Shown here one piece after another: positions 35,257 to 46,050 of a DNA stretch of 64,000 bases; the first letter of the stretch is position 1; each line of letters begins with the position of its first letter. A program made the position numbers and the translations under genes. The notes under the pieces were generated by a model. The model worked only from the letters and a program-made list of their open reading frames with translations, did not search any database and was not told the DNA's origin. This DNA is from Brachynemurus nebulosus (Eukaryota > Arthropoda > Insecta > Neuroptera > Myrmeleontidae), in contig JAPWDM010000005.1 in NCBI GenBank assembly GCA_035578155.1, positions 31,116,108 through 31,180,107 of the forward strand, in the 5' to 3' direction.

Positions 35257-36621
35257 GGGGATGGTAACGTATTAAAATTTTTTTTTTCTCATTATTTTTT
35301 TTATTGTTTCATATGATTGTACTTAAGGCTGGTCGCACATTGGATATGATTTTGTACGTATGTATTTGTACGACTCTTGTTGTACGAATTGAGCTTGCAC
35401 ACTGGTTACGTGTTTGTCCGACACTATTAGTTAATTATTGGCAGTTCTCTGATAACATTCATTCGACATGAATCTATATCTTTTAGCAAAATTGTCTTCT
35501 AACACGTAAACTATGCCGTCGTCGTTATCGTAGAACCGAGTGGGTAAATGAATTATATGCAAAAAGGGATGAATTTGGTGAATTTCATCATGTAATGACA
35601 GATTTGATGTAATTTAATCGTACGTAAACGTAAATAAATTCAAACAAAATTGAATTGTGTCGGATGTCGTAACTGTACGTATGTATACATACGACTGAAT
35701 CGTATACAGTGTGCGAACTCCCATAATACAACATCTGTCAGAAACGATCGTACGTACTCGTATGTATACGTACAACTGAATTTCGTACGTAATCGTATCC
35801 AGTGTGCGACCGGGCTAAGATTGTTGTGTCAAAATTTGAAACAAATCGGAGTGAAACTAACTAAGATATAGAACTTTGAGCGTTTGCTGCTTCGATACGT
35901 TTTCGTATCCCTGCCCAACAGGTACGTGGCTTTGTGCTCTCGGAATCCCTGAATTCTTTTATTCATGGATGGGTCTTTGTAAGTATACTAATGTATACTA
36001 TAACCAATGACGAAGATATGAAAAAATTTGTCATATTTACTTTGGATTTTCAGGTATACAAAACATTAAAGCGATTTTCTGACATTTGTTATTTTTGAAA
36101 CCGGTGAACGGTTTAAATCAAAATATACTCGACCGATTGTTTTGAAATTTTGTATACAGCTTCCTTACATAAATGACCAGGTATCCCTTTTCTTTATTTT
36201 CATTATTATTAATTTTACAATAACAGACGAAAATCGGTGTTTTGTGTACCTGAAAATCTATTGGTGTCCCGAAAACTAAAAAATCGAAAAAAAGAAAATT
36301 CCTCCCAAGGATACCTTAGGAAAGAGGTTGTCTAATGATATCATTCATTTTTTTTATTTCGGATGATCCACTCATGAGTTATATTGTTCACCGACAAACA
36401 ACATTTTTTCGCGGCGCCTCCGAAGATTTGCTGCCGTTGGCTTAATTATTTATATTTTGTTTTAAAAAATTAAGGAAATGTTGTCCGTATGTTGTGCTAT
36501 AATGTTACGATCGATTAATTAAATTTGTATTTAAAAATACAAGCGTCTGAAAGCTATTGTAGCGTCTGAAAAAATTCTTAAAAGTGGGCCTTTTTTATGC
36601 CGAATTAACGTTACCATCCCC
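35257..36621. mobile_element. TTAA-flanked element with a nested MITE
   Basis: Both ends read GGGGATGGTAACGT inward and are flanked by TTAA (35,253-35,256; 36,622-36,625). TTAA duplication suggests a piggyBac-type transposase. The termini do not match the classical CCC-start, so the family is uncertain. A separate 489-bp MITE is inserted near the left end. Subtracting it leaves about 870 bp without coding capacity. Confidence 0.8.
35327..35815. mobile_element. Harbinger-like MITE, 489 bp, nested
   Basis: Ends read GGCTGGTCGCACATTGGATA and, reversed, GCCCGGTCGCACACTGGATA. The flanks are TAA on both sides (35,324-35,326; 35,816-35,818), a TWA duplication typical of PIF/Harbinger. CGTACG and TACGTA hexamers recur throughout both halves, mainly as GTACGTATGTA-like strings. 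Excision would restore the host element uninterrupted. A 73-codon frame inside is an artefact. Confidence 0.85.
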
Positions 36622-36721
36622 TTAAGTAAAAAAAATTAATAAAAACAGATTGTTTGAATTTTAATTCTTAAATCCCAACCGAAAGTGGTAAATATTAAAC
36701 AATTTGTGATTAAAAAATCAT

Positions 36722-36797
36722 TAAACTGGATCGACTGAGATTCGAATCCATGATTTTTTATAATCAATCAAGCACCTTACCACTAGCCCACCGATCT
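36722..36797 (-). repeat. tRNA-derived SINE head, minus strand
   Basis: Read on the minus strand, the segment has GGGCTAGTGGTAAGGTGCTT (A-box-like) and GGATTCGAATC (B-box), with a tRNA-like middle. It aligns along its length with the plus-strand copy at 28,495. The opening GGTGGGCTAGTGGTAAG is closer to a real tRNA D-arm than in the other copy. Confidence 0.65.
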
Positions 36798-36848
36798 CTC
36801 TTCGAGCATCATTCCATTTTACTCTCTTGAATGCGAGAAGTAATTATT

Positions 36849-36928
36849 TCAATATTATCGATGTGCTCAAATTTTTGTTCACCATTCTTAATAATGTTCA
36901 CAAGCAGATTGATTATATTGAAATTATT
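36849..36928. repeat. Hairpin shared with the 28.7-kb SINE region
   Basis: TTTCAATATTATCGATGTGC faces GCAGATTGATTATATTGAAA, imperfect arms of about 21 bases. One arm occurs singly at 28,722-28,750. It lies 5-prime of the SINE head here but 3-prime of it at 28.5 kb, which a simple single-copy SINE model does not explain. Confidence 0.5.
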
Positions 36929-37380
36929 AAAATTAAAGAGCAACAATTCGATTAGTGTGGAAATGGGTTTCTTTATTTATATCCAACAAAGGCAGATCAT
37001 TTAGGCAAGCGCACTTTATGACCGGTTAAATTTTTTAATTTTTTGATTCATAGCTATATTAAACGAAATCGTACTTAATCTAATCGAATTTAACATCCTT
37101 TTAAGGATTACTCAAAATTCTTGTCTTGTTAAATCATAATGACTTCTTGGCCAATACGACGTCATCCAAAATCTCCCTGTTTATGGCGATTCTTGATTTT
37201 TGGGAGTGATTTTTATTTGTTTCCAATTGCAAAAATTAAATACAAACTAATTTAGTCCGCCCGCTTGGTATAGTACTGTTAAACTAGTGAATTTTACCTT
37301 TTGGAGGTAATTTAAAGTAACTTTGGAGGGTGTTAAATTAAAATTCCATGCCCCATGATGTCTGTAACAGTGTGATGTTT
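36929..37380. other. No feature seen
   Basis: AT-rich. No gene recognised. Confidence 0.45.
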
Positions 37381-37388
37381 AGCGTCAG

Positions 37389-37583
37389 TAGGCCGGACGA
37401 GAGGGTAGGGTAGCTGGGGTTGCAGCACCGGGATCCGGGCTGGAAGAGGGGACCCGTAGTAGTCGATAGGGCCTTGGAAAAAGTAAAACGAGCTTTTTTT
37501 TGCTCATCACTAATTATCTGAGAGAGAAATTTTTAAGAAATGTACTTTGTTCTCGGGGCCTGCCAATTCTCTCCACGACCCTG
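37389..37583. mobile_element. hAT-like MITE, 195 bp
   Basis: The left end TAGGCCGGACGAGAGG and the reversed right end CAGGGTCGTGGAGAG are imperfectly alike. The flanks AGCGTCAG (37,381-37,388) and AGCATCAG (37,584-37,591) match at 7 of 8 bases. The element is GC-rich against its background (GCACCGGGATCCGGGCTGG), as are other hAT MITEs here. Non-coding. Confidence 0.65.
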
Positions 37584-37591
37584 AGCATCAG

Positions 37592-38099
37592 AATCATTTT
37601 TAACAAATCAATGATATTATATAAATTTTTCTAGCGTTGGAAGCGTCGATTTCTTCGGATTACGGATTAGGAAGAAAGTTGATATACACCCCTGATTTGT
37701 TAGAAAAATGTCACCAAAAACAATGTGCTATAGACATTATGAGCCAATAGACAAAGCTGTTTAATATGACGGTGGCTGTAAATTTAATTCCTTTCCATCT
37801 CACTTTAAATACTTTCCCAATACTTCAGAACAGTGTAAACAATTTAGTCTTTTGTTCACTCCCATAAATCTATCCCCCCGAAAATTTCACTTTTATTTAC
37901 TGTGTACATCCGTAAATGAAATTCCTGTCTGCCCCTAATATTGGAACAATAGACGAATCCCTTTTTAGTGTAGAAAACGGTAGTTTAGTGTATTGTCAAT
38001 ATTTCATTCTTGCATTATGTTGACCATCTTTGATTCATAACCTTAAGGTAGTCAAGTAACTGATAGACTCAACAGTGAGAAAATCCGTTCTAATAATAA
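37592..38099. other. No feature seen
   Basis: Unassigned unique sequence. Confidence 0.4.
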
Positions 38100-38363
38100 T
38101 AATTCTTCTTCATTCACATTTGATCACATAAAAGCGAACGAGTGAGAGGCGGTTAGCGAATAAAAAAGATGGAGAAACGCCGATGGTGCCGATGGTGATG
38201 CCATTCCTAGGAATACACATAATGTGCGTTCGTATGTGGTGAAGTCACAGTGAGAGTAGTTTGTATTCGTACTAGCGTAACCAGCGAGCAAGCGGTTCAC
38301 TACACCTAAAGATACCGTTGATTTATTTTTGAGTGTAGTCAAAACCATTCGATTCAACGAGCC
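38100..38363 (+). promoter_or_regulatory. Candidate promoter/5-prime UTR
   Basis: GC content rises relative to the surroundings and the text is non-repetitive (for example GCGTAACCAGCGAGCAAGCG). It ends at a well-placed ATG in the context CGAGCCATGTC. No TATA box is clear. The call rests on composition and on the possible coding exon that follows, and is weak. Confidence 0.25.
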
Positions 38364-38519
38364 ATGTCAGATGAAATCGTTCTAACAAAAGAATCATCTT
38401 CATCAGTTGCTTGGTGGAAGGGTCTTTTTCTTTTTCTTCAAGTACAAGATCTTTCTTTAATTGTCTTACAGGGGAAATATAAAAGGAAGAGTAAGTCGGA
38501 AAGAGGAAGGCTCAATTAA
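38364..38519 (+). CDS. Candidate first coding exon, unidentified protein
   Basis: An ATG in a favourable context (CGAGCCATGTC) opens a frame of 51 codons beginning MSDEIVLTKESSSSVAWWKG and stopping at 38,517-38,519. Two splice signals lie within. A strong acceptor-like TTTAATTGTCTTACAG ends at 38,470. A consensus donor GTAAGT starts at 38,491, so the exon could end at 38,490 with a 127-base coding part. The first 20 residues look protein-like (acidic start, Ser run, two Trp), unlike other frames here. A hAT MITE at 38,555 would then lie in intron 1. I do not recognise the protein. It could still be chance. Confidence 0.3.
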   Translation: MSDEIVLTKESSSSVAWWKGLFLFLQVQDLSLIVLQGKYKRKSKSERGRLN

Positions 38520-38554
38520 TTTTTTTTTGTATAAATTTAAACAGATGTTTAAAT

Positions 38555-38896
38555 CAGAGGTCAGCAACCAGCGGCTCGCCAGGCAAGTTAAGGTCTGCAA
38601 AACGCGAGCACGCTGTATTACAGAAAAAATATTATGTATTTCAATGGAAAATTTACCAAAAATAACTATTTTTACATAACAAACTCGTTGACAGATTGTC
38701 AGCGTTAGTGTAACCATATGGTAACAAAAATTTTTGAAGGATTAAGCATATTTTTTTTTTAAATATTCATTTTTTATATTTCTAAATTTGTAATTATAGT
38801 AACACGTAAGTTTTCCTTATTCTTTCTTTTTTAGTAGGAGGGGGGGGGGGAAGGCTTGAAAATGGTCCACTATCCTAAAAAGGTTGCCGATCCTTG
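38555..38896. mobile_element. hAT-like MITE, 342 bp
   Basis: The left end is CAGAGGTCAGCAACC and the reversed right end CAAGGATCGGCAACC. The flanks are a perfect 8-bp GTTTAAAT (38,547-38,554; 38,897-38,904). CAGAGGTCGGCAACC-type ends are a familiar hAT signature. A G-run (10 G) lies near 38,840. Overlapping frames on both strands at 38.46-38.72 kb are not genes. Confidence 0.88.
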
Positions 38897-39069
38897 GTTT
38901 AAATGATGAGTATTGTAAATTATAGTATATTGTGATACACAAGGCGGAATGATTCAACGATTTTTACACAGCGCCTACACCATTATTGTTATTCGGTTTT
39001 TTATTAGAAATATTGATTTATTCAAAAATTTTAGTGTTGTTATCTGACCCTGCCTAAATTTTTTTGTGT

Positions 39070-39330
39070 AAGTTAAGAATGACTTGATATGCCTTCTAAA
39101 GTACTTAGGAATTAAGAATACAATGTTTTACAATAATTTATAATAATAAAACTTTTTAATCAATATCATATTTGGGTTTTAAGGATCTTAAAACAAACAC
39201 AGTCTCAGACGTAAGTCCCACGATAACCATGATCTGTCCGTCCGCTCCTTAACATTAAGAATAAGAATACTGTTAATTAACAGGAATTTTAGTAGTTGAA
39301 TAAAATTCGCACTTTAATAAAAGACACTGT
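39070..39330 (+). mobile_element. Dispersed family A, copy 4
   Basis: Shares TAAGAATGACTTGATATGCC and CTAAAGTACTTAGGAATTAA at the start and AAGAATACTGTTAATTAACA, GGAATTTTAGTAGTTGAATA near the end with copy 1. The central TACTCTCTTTGG section is missing or replaced. Confidence 0.5.
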
Positions 39331-40676
39331 ACTTGGCTGGCAACTATTCTCTACAATTCACGTATGGAAGGTATTACATCGAATTTATGATTGTATTACA
39401 GGTAGTCGCTGATCCTCCGTATTTAATATATTGTATTGAATTTTATATGTTATGGTGGTCTTTTTGAAAAGAAAAATTGAGGGAGATTAAGGTGAAATAA
39501 ATGTACCGGTTGAAAAAAAATAGAAAGTTTTGTTTTTTTTGTTTTTTTATTTTTTTGGTCAAGAGGAAGTTTATTTTTATTAAACGTTTAATTCAAGATG
39601 TTACTATACCGGGTGTGCCTAAAATACTAGGCGCGGGGGATGGGGGGGAATACCCTTAATTAAGCGAAAAAATTGAACTTATTTTTGATATTTTGTTTAC
39701 TATGATATGACCTTAAAGTGTTACAACATATTTCTTTCTTGTTTCAATATATGTATATACAAATGGCTGTAGGAGTCTTTTATTGGTGCGTGTCACAGAC
39801 ATATATGACACAGGCAACCGAATAAGCCACAAATGCTATTCCACGCTCCCGAGCGCTTTTTATCTTCAGAAGCTGAAACGTACGAGGGGCTTTGAATATC
39901 GCTCGGAAAATTTGAAAGTATATTCTTGAAATATTTTACAAATGTTCTATGATAAAAAAATTTTTTTTCATTCTAAAGATATTTCTTCTTCTCTTAATAT
40001 TTTAACAAAAGAAGTCCTGTTTTGCTTCTGAAATTACAAGTGAACTAATAAATTCTTTAACCTTTTAAATAGTTTTTAGTAGTTACTAATTATACTAATT
40101 TATACACAATTAAAAATTATAATGAATAACTATACAAATGCAATATAATATAAATATTTGTGTATATATTATATGTATCAAGAAACAGCATTTAAATGAA
40201 TAAATTTAGCACGTGCAATTAAAGTTGAAATTATACATGTTTTACATTCAGTAAGTATTTAACTGTAAAAATTCAGTTAGTCTAAAGTAAAACGTGGGAA
40301 AAGTGTCTGATTAATTATTGTTAATATATTTGAATTATTTTATTAATTGTGGCTGCAATTATTTTTAAGATATTATATCAGGACCTTCGTCTTCAAATAA
40401 AACGATGTGCCCATAATTGTGCGTAAATATTTACTGAGTTGTTTTAATTACGGCAAAAGAAAATGTGGGTTCGAGAAAAAGATTGGAATGGTACGAAAAA
40501 AAAAATTAGATAATTAGGTGGGTCTTGTGTTTATTAAAAAACCACTGTTGAAAAAATGAATTATTTTTTTTTTTTTTTTTTGGAATGTACAAAACCAATT
40601 ATTTTGTTTTTGGCAAGAATCTGCCTTGTAATTTTGCGGTGTCTGACATCGTAGTTTAAGATAGTTAAAATCTATA
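39331..40676. other. No gene; possible element end at 39.6 kb
   Basis: ATACCGGGTGTGCCTAAAAT at 39,607 resembles the 'tacagggtgt' terminus seen in several insect transposons. Related text occurs at about 59,135 on the minus strand. No inverted partner was found for either. T-run at 40,565-40,581. Confidence 0.35.
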
Positions 40677-40684
40677 ATTTAAAT

Positions 40685-41851
40685 CAGGGGTTTCCAAAAT
40701 TTTTCGTTGATCGGTCACATTATAAAGATCAAAAATATTTGGTGAGTGAGAATATAAAGTTTAAAAGAAGGTAGGATACAAAGGAAAAATGCATTAGTTT
40801 TCGTAAACTCTGTGAGGTTTGGATAAACCATAATTTTTCTATTCTAATTGAGAAATTAAAAATTTACTCAACTTTCACCAACAGATCAAGTTTATTTCAT
40901 TTTTGTAGCTTTTAATTGAACTTGAAAAAACTGATCTTGTTGTTTTTTTAAGGTACCATCACAGTGTGATTGGCCGAAAAATAGTCAATTTTCGCGATTT
41001 TTTTTCGGATGGATGGGATGGCGGAATGGGGATGAATTTTTTTTTACGATTAATACCACTACTTAACAATACAAAAATATTTTTTTTATTCATTTTTATT
41101 TATTTTTTATAGGTAATTATTATAATTTTTTGAAAAAAGTGTCTTTAAAAAAGGACGAAAATCGGTACACACGATTGCGGCCGCAGTTTTCATCCGAAAA
41201 AAAAAAAATCAAATCGATTATCAGTGTGTAGGTAAGCCGCTATGTACCTATGGGAGCTTTTTTTCCTTGATATTTAAAAAAATGGCGGCGGTTTGAATAA
41301 AAAGTACAAAATTTTTTATAGTTTTTCATGTGTAAAAATAGGAAGACTTCAAAAAAAAGCTTCCATTGGTACATAGCGGCTTAACTACAGATTGATAATC
41401 TATTTGATTTTTTTTTTTTGCAGATAAAAACTGCGGCCGCAATTGTGTGTATCGATTTCCGCCCTTTTTTAAAGACACGTTTTTCAAAAAATTGTAATAA
41501 TTATAAAAAATAAAAAAAAGTGAATAAAAAAAAATATTCCCCCATCCTATCCATCGGAAAAAAAATCGCAAAAATTTGTCCATTTTTCGGCAAATCACAC
41601 TGTGATGATACCTTAAGTTTCAAAAATAATTTTGATGTTGAAAACCTGAAATTTGACGCTGCTCATAGCCTTTTTATTTCTCACAAAATGTGAATAATTT
41701 TAAAAACAGCAGAAAAATTTCATACGGAAATGAAATCACATTTCCTGAAGCAATTTAAAGAAAATAGGTTCGAATTCAAGATTCTGGCACTGTAAGTCGC
41801 ATTTTGGAGTTTTGCAGGCTGCATTTTGTCCGCTGGTTGCATTTTGACTAT
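40685..41851. mobile_element. Degraded hAT-like element with a nested foldback
   Basis: CAGGGGTTTCCAAAATTTTTC is a good hAT left end, preceded by ATTTAAAT. The presumed right end is worn: GTCCGCTGGTTGCATTTTGA, followed by AATTTTAAA, which resembles the left flank. This is the order (GGACC/GGTCGCA then TTTGA) seen in hAT elements like the one at 10.4 kb. A 661-bp TTAA-flanked foldback lies inside. The right boundary is uncertain. Confidence 0.5.
40952..41612. mobile_element. TTAA-flanked foldback element, 661 bp
   Basis: Ends read GGTACCATCACAGTGTGATT and, reversed, GGTATCATCACAGTGTGATT. Both are flanked by TTAA (40,948-40,951; 41,613-41,616). The inverted similarity continues inward for most of each half: GCCGAAAAAT, TGCGGCCGCAGTTTT facing AAAACTGCGGCCGCA, and AGCCGCTATGTACC facing GGTACATAGCGGCT. 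This leaves a loop of about 100 bases. The transcript would form a long hairpin. A 90-codon minus-strand frame inside is a by-product. Confidence 0.85.
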
Positions 41852-44500
41852 AATTTTAAACAAATTACAAAAAAATTACAAATTCCAAAGATCATTATCC
41901 GCTTTGCTATTTTAACATTTTAAAATACACGATTCTCAATTATATTTCTATTGAATTGAACATCGGTACTTATTTTATCAGTTATTTAATGGTATCATTT
42001 CGTCCGTATATATGCATTAAATTAACAGTGATTGCTTTTTTTGTGAGATATTCATTTATGTTCACAACCTCTCGTTTTTAACTAAAACATACATATGTGA
42101 TGAATCCAATGCGGTTTTTGCACGTAAATATGCAATATAATTTCATATGTATTTTTTTCGCGAGAACCGGTTTAATTCTTATACTCATGTACCTATCTGA
42201 ATTCGTGTACAAAAATTTTGTTGATTATTTAAAGAACCAAGTGAAATTTGAAATTGTTTTGGGGCAAATTTGGTCTTTTAGTTTCAAAAACTTTTTGAAT
42301 AATCAAAAAAAAAAAAACTCTCCGATAAAGTATTTAAAAAATAAATTCTTTATTTAAGACATTTTTATTTATTTTTAAGTGGTGATGACATCTTTATTTT
42401 TAAATTTATAATTAATTGGCAGTAAAAGAGAAGCCATAATTTTTCATTATAACATTGATGATTGATAGAAGTGCTCAATATTTATTAGAAAATGTTGTTA
42501 ATGGTCAAAAATACTGACACCGGTTGACACAAATTTTGAATCTGCGTTCTGCCTATCATTTTTTTGGTTTCGGGTAAATTATTAAGTAGGGAAATTCTGA
42601 GACATTATCTGCAATGATTGAGTGAAATTAGGCCAAACTTTATAGGAAAAAGAAGGTGGTTTTTCTTTTCCCAAAGAAATTGAACTGAATAAAATTTTTT
42701 TTTTGTCGACTCATTTAATCTATAGTGAGTGTTTTCAAAATTTTTTGCTACACGTTTGCCTAACGTTTCACAACCTTAAACAATTTCCAAATTTTAAATT
42801 ACAAGTTTCAAAATTATGAAAACTATACTACCAATTGACAGAAAACCTAATTAAATACAATAAAAAAATTAATAGGTATTACAAAAAAACACATTTCTTT
42901 TCACTTTTTATATTATATTTTTTAAAAATATAATTATGTATAATTAAAATTTACTTGTAAAATTAATTGTTTGGAAATAAAACTATGAAATCTAATCCTT
43001 GTTTAACAACCAAAATTTGATTTCTCACATTTATCAAATTACAAGCTTCACTGGATTAATTTGATATACCTATTTATGTTCATATTTTTATTAATTTATT
43101 CAAACTACTAACCGCAACTGAATTTAAAACAGTTTCTTTTTTTAAAAGAAAATTTACGAGCTATTAATAAGCCCCCGTCGTTCTTCATAAGAACTGTTAA
43201 TTTCATTTTATTTTTTTGCAAATCAAATGAAAACCACTTCAAAACCAACCATTATTCGAAAAATTCTCTTTTTCGAATTTGTCATTAAAAAAAAAAATAT
43301 AGGTATATTCAATTTAAATATTCACAAAAAACCTCATAATAATCTTATTTACTTTACGTTAAATACACAAAAGCAACGCATATAGGAAAACAATCATTCC
43401 ATTTTGTATAAATATTTGACCACAAACAAGATCAAACGACTTGTGTGTCGTGTCTGTCAACAGTGTCACAGAATTTCAGTTGAAATAAACCGTGTCAACA
43501 TGCAAGTATACACATCAACTTGTTTTTGTGCGATTTTTACCATAAAAATGTCCATCCAAGTGTATAATGTTAATAAATAATAACAAATAAGAAATTTGAA
43601 GATTAATTTGCGGTAAGATTGGTTGTTGACTGTCTAAATATATTTATCGCCACATTACATAAATATTTATATACATTATTGCCTCATTCAGTCCCTATCT
43701 TTCGCACCAAAACAGGTTTCAGTGTACTATAATTGTCATATAGCTTCATAACTTCATAAGATATCGCATGTTTAAAAAGAATGCGACATTGTAATCAATT
43801 TTTTAAAGCAAATGACCTACACAAGAAAACCTTTCAAATGTTACACTGGGATTTCAAATAAAAATGTCAATGTATATAGCAAGCGAAAGTTGTAGAAAAT
43901 TATCGTTTTACTTTCTGTAATTTTGATAGAATTTTCCCCCAAAAAAGTGCCGGTGGAAGCGCTGGACAAATTTTTAAAATAGCGTGTATATTTTGTCGTT
44001 GCACGTGTTCAAAACAATTTATACAGACGGAATATATTTTTTTTTTAATCGCGCTAATTACTGAAAACGATTAAATGTGCGATGTGCTGATTCAAATCCC
44101 TATATCGTTTTTTTTTACTTAAATAGAAATGTAATAAAAAAAAAGAAATCAATGACAGAACATGAAAATGCAATTAATATCATTATTTAATGATTTGTTA
44201 TTTTTAGCTGTTTTTTCAAATGTTGGATGAATTATAACATCATCGTATAATTGCAACAATGTAGCAAAAATAGCTTGAGCAAAATTCATTACTAAATATT
44301 TACAATAATATTTTAATTTATATAAAAAAATTATTGAGTATTATTAGCAAAACCATTTTAGAAATAAAACTTGAATGAAATAATAACTGCCGGCAGCTCT
44401 CGTATTTCCGAAGTTTGACATTTTGGCATCAAAAAATTATTTTTTAGCTTTGAAATTACTAAAATTTCGCAATAAAACCGACAAAAAATACTAAGATAAC
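41852..44500. other. Long AT-rich stretch without recognised features
   Basis: No TIR pairs, tandem arrays or plausible exons were seen. Frames near 42.1-42.36 kb are Phe/Ile/Lys-rich and look random. Confidence 0.45.
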
Positions 44501-44505
44501 CATAA

Positions 44506-44660
44506 CACTTTCATTGCCAAGCTAAAAATATAGACTTTGTGAGATGGCCACATATTTTATGTTGAATACAGGTAGGTTCTTATATTTGTCACGCGACATC
44601 GCGTGATTGGCCATAAAATTGGCCGTATCACGCGTTATCGCGTGATTAGCAATGAACGTG
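44506..44660. mobile_element. piggyBac-like MITE, 155 bp
   Basis: The left end CACTTTCATTGCCAAGC and the reversed right end CACGTTCATTGCTAATC are inverted repeats. The right flank is TTAA (44,661-44,664), the left ATAA (44,502-44,505, one change). Inside are two copies of a palindrome CACGCG-N4-CGCGTG (44,590-44,605; 44,629-44,644) around GGCCATAAAATTGGCC (44,609-44,624). These are candidate transposase sites. Confidence 0.7.
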
Positions 44661-44664
44661 TTAA

Positions 44665-45255
44665 AAAAATTTAAAATTTTTGCCTTATGACATCATCAAG
44701 TATATTTGCTAGTTTTTAACATCTCTTAACTGAATCAGATATTTTCCCGAGGTCAAAAAAACCTATGTCCTTTTTTCGTTTTCTCTGTCAATAATATACA
44801 AAATTTGAAATCAATCATTCGTATCAATAGTTTTCCTCAGAATGAGAAGTTTTCTCGTGGGGGAAAGTAGCCTACGGTCCTTCAACGTCTCTCCGACTAT
44901 CATAATGAAAAATTTGAAGAATCGTGCTAGTATATTAGATTTACTAACCAGTTTTTTCTGTTTTAACGTAATACAAACATTTTAAAAGCTAATATTCATG
45001 ATTTCATGAATTAGTTTTTATGTTTATTTTATTATTTATCGATGTTATGATGTCATTAAAATAAATTTTTACTGCCATCCGTAGTCAAACACCACGAGTC
45101 ACACCCACCCATAACTTTTTTTTTTAAAAAAAGGTACGTAAAGTTGACATAACCTCAAATAAATGTTTGATATATTTATTTAAAATATAATTTATCGTTT
45201 TTGTCTCAAAAAATTGTAATAGTTATTTTTAAAAAGTTACAAAGGTATTAGTCAT
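44665..45255. other. No feature seen
   Basis: AT-rich. No gene or repeat recognised. Confidence 0.45.
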
Positions 45256-45263
45256 ACATAGAC

Positions 45264-45526
45264 CAGAGGCGAAGCGAGGGGGGTGCAAGGGGGTCTATCA
45301 TGCACCGGGCGCCACTCGCAGAGGGGCGCCAAATGTGCGCCAAAGAAGGGCATCAAATGGGCCCAAAGCCGGCAGGTCTTGGGGGGGCGCCAAAAAAATT
45401 TGGTGTGAGGTATTTTTTTGCTCGTCACTTGTTTTTTGGGAGGAAAAAAGCAATACCTAATGTTTTCTACAAGGGCGCTAATAAAGTGTCGTGCCCCGGG
45501 CGCTGGTTATGTTCACTACGCCACTG
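45264..45526. mobile_element. hAT-like MITE, 263 bp
   Basis: Ends CAGAGGCGAAGCGA and, reversed, CAGTGGCGTAGTGA. Perfect 8-bp flanks ACATAGAC (45,256-45,263; 45,527-45,534). CAGNGGCGTAG is a very common hAT terminus. GGGCGCCA and GCCCCGGGCGC text repeats inside, which makes the element GC-rich against its background. A 75-codon frame from 45,300 falls entirely within it and is not a gene. Confidence 0.9.
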
Positions 45527-45660
45527 ACATAGACCACAGTCGTCATAAAATAAAAAAAATTTCGTAATCTTAAAGAGTTAAAAAGTGAAATTTCAAAAAT
45601 CATTTTTTCTATCGATTATATAAATAAATGTATATAATGTCTAACGTCGTCGACATATAC

Positions 45661-45742
45661 CTTAACGGTTTTTGGTCCAAGCCACACAGCTCCACCAAAT
45701 CATCGTCTTCATCATGACAGTCATGTACGACTGATGATGATT
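45661..45742 (-). CDS. Possible short internal exon, unidentified
   Basis: On the minus strand an 82-base segment is bounded by TAATACAG at its start and by AAG/GTATATG at its end, consistent with splice acceptor and donor. It stays open within a 65-codon frame, is GC-richer than its flanks, and would encode ESSSVVHDCHDEDDDLVELC followed by GLDQKPL. The acidic, low-Ile/Phe composition differs from chance frames in this AT-rich window. The polypyrimidine tract is weak. No domain is recognised, and it lies between two MITEs, so it could be accidental. Confidence 0.2.
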
Positions 45743-45840
45743 CTGTATTACGATGAGTTTTTTGTCGACGGTTAACAAAAAAAAAGAAATATATAATTGA
45801 CAACATAACCGTTTGCCAAGTTCAATATACTCGATACATA

Positions 45841-46048
45841 GGGTAGAGTCGTGTAAGACTGCGCACTTAACATTTAGGTGGTTATAAAAAAGTAACAGAA
45901 AATGTAAATATTGTATTTATTCTAGTACCTTAATAATTAGTTAACGTTATCGTAAAGAAAATTTACAAAATGGGAAATGCCCAGTCCTGTTTCGAGAGAA
46001 CAGGGGTACGTAATCTTACCAATCGTTCAATCTTACACGACCTTACCT
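45841..46048. mobile_element. TA-flanked MITE, 208 bp
   Basis: The left end GGGTAGAGTCGTGTAAGAC and the reversed right end AGGTAAGGTCGTGTAAGAT are imperfect inverted repeats. TA lies outside both ends (45,839-45,840; 46,049-46,050). A TA target suggests the Tc1/mariner/pogo group, but two bases are weak evidence. CAATCTTACACGACC near the right end repeats the terminal motif. Confidence 0.65.
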
Positions 46049-46050
46049 TA

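Noticed and set aside
38124..38357. Minus-strand frame upstream of 38,364
   Set aside because: It overlaps the GC-elevated region and has no recognisable features; the plus-strand ATG context is more plausible.
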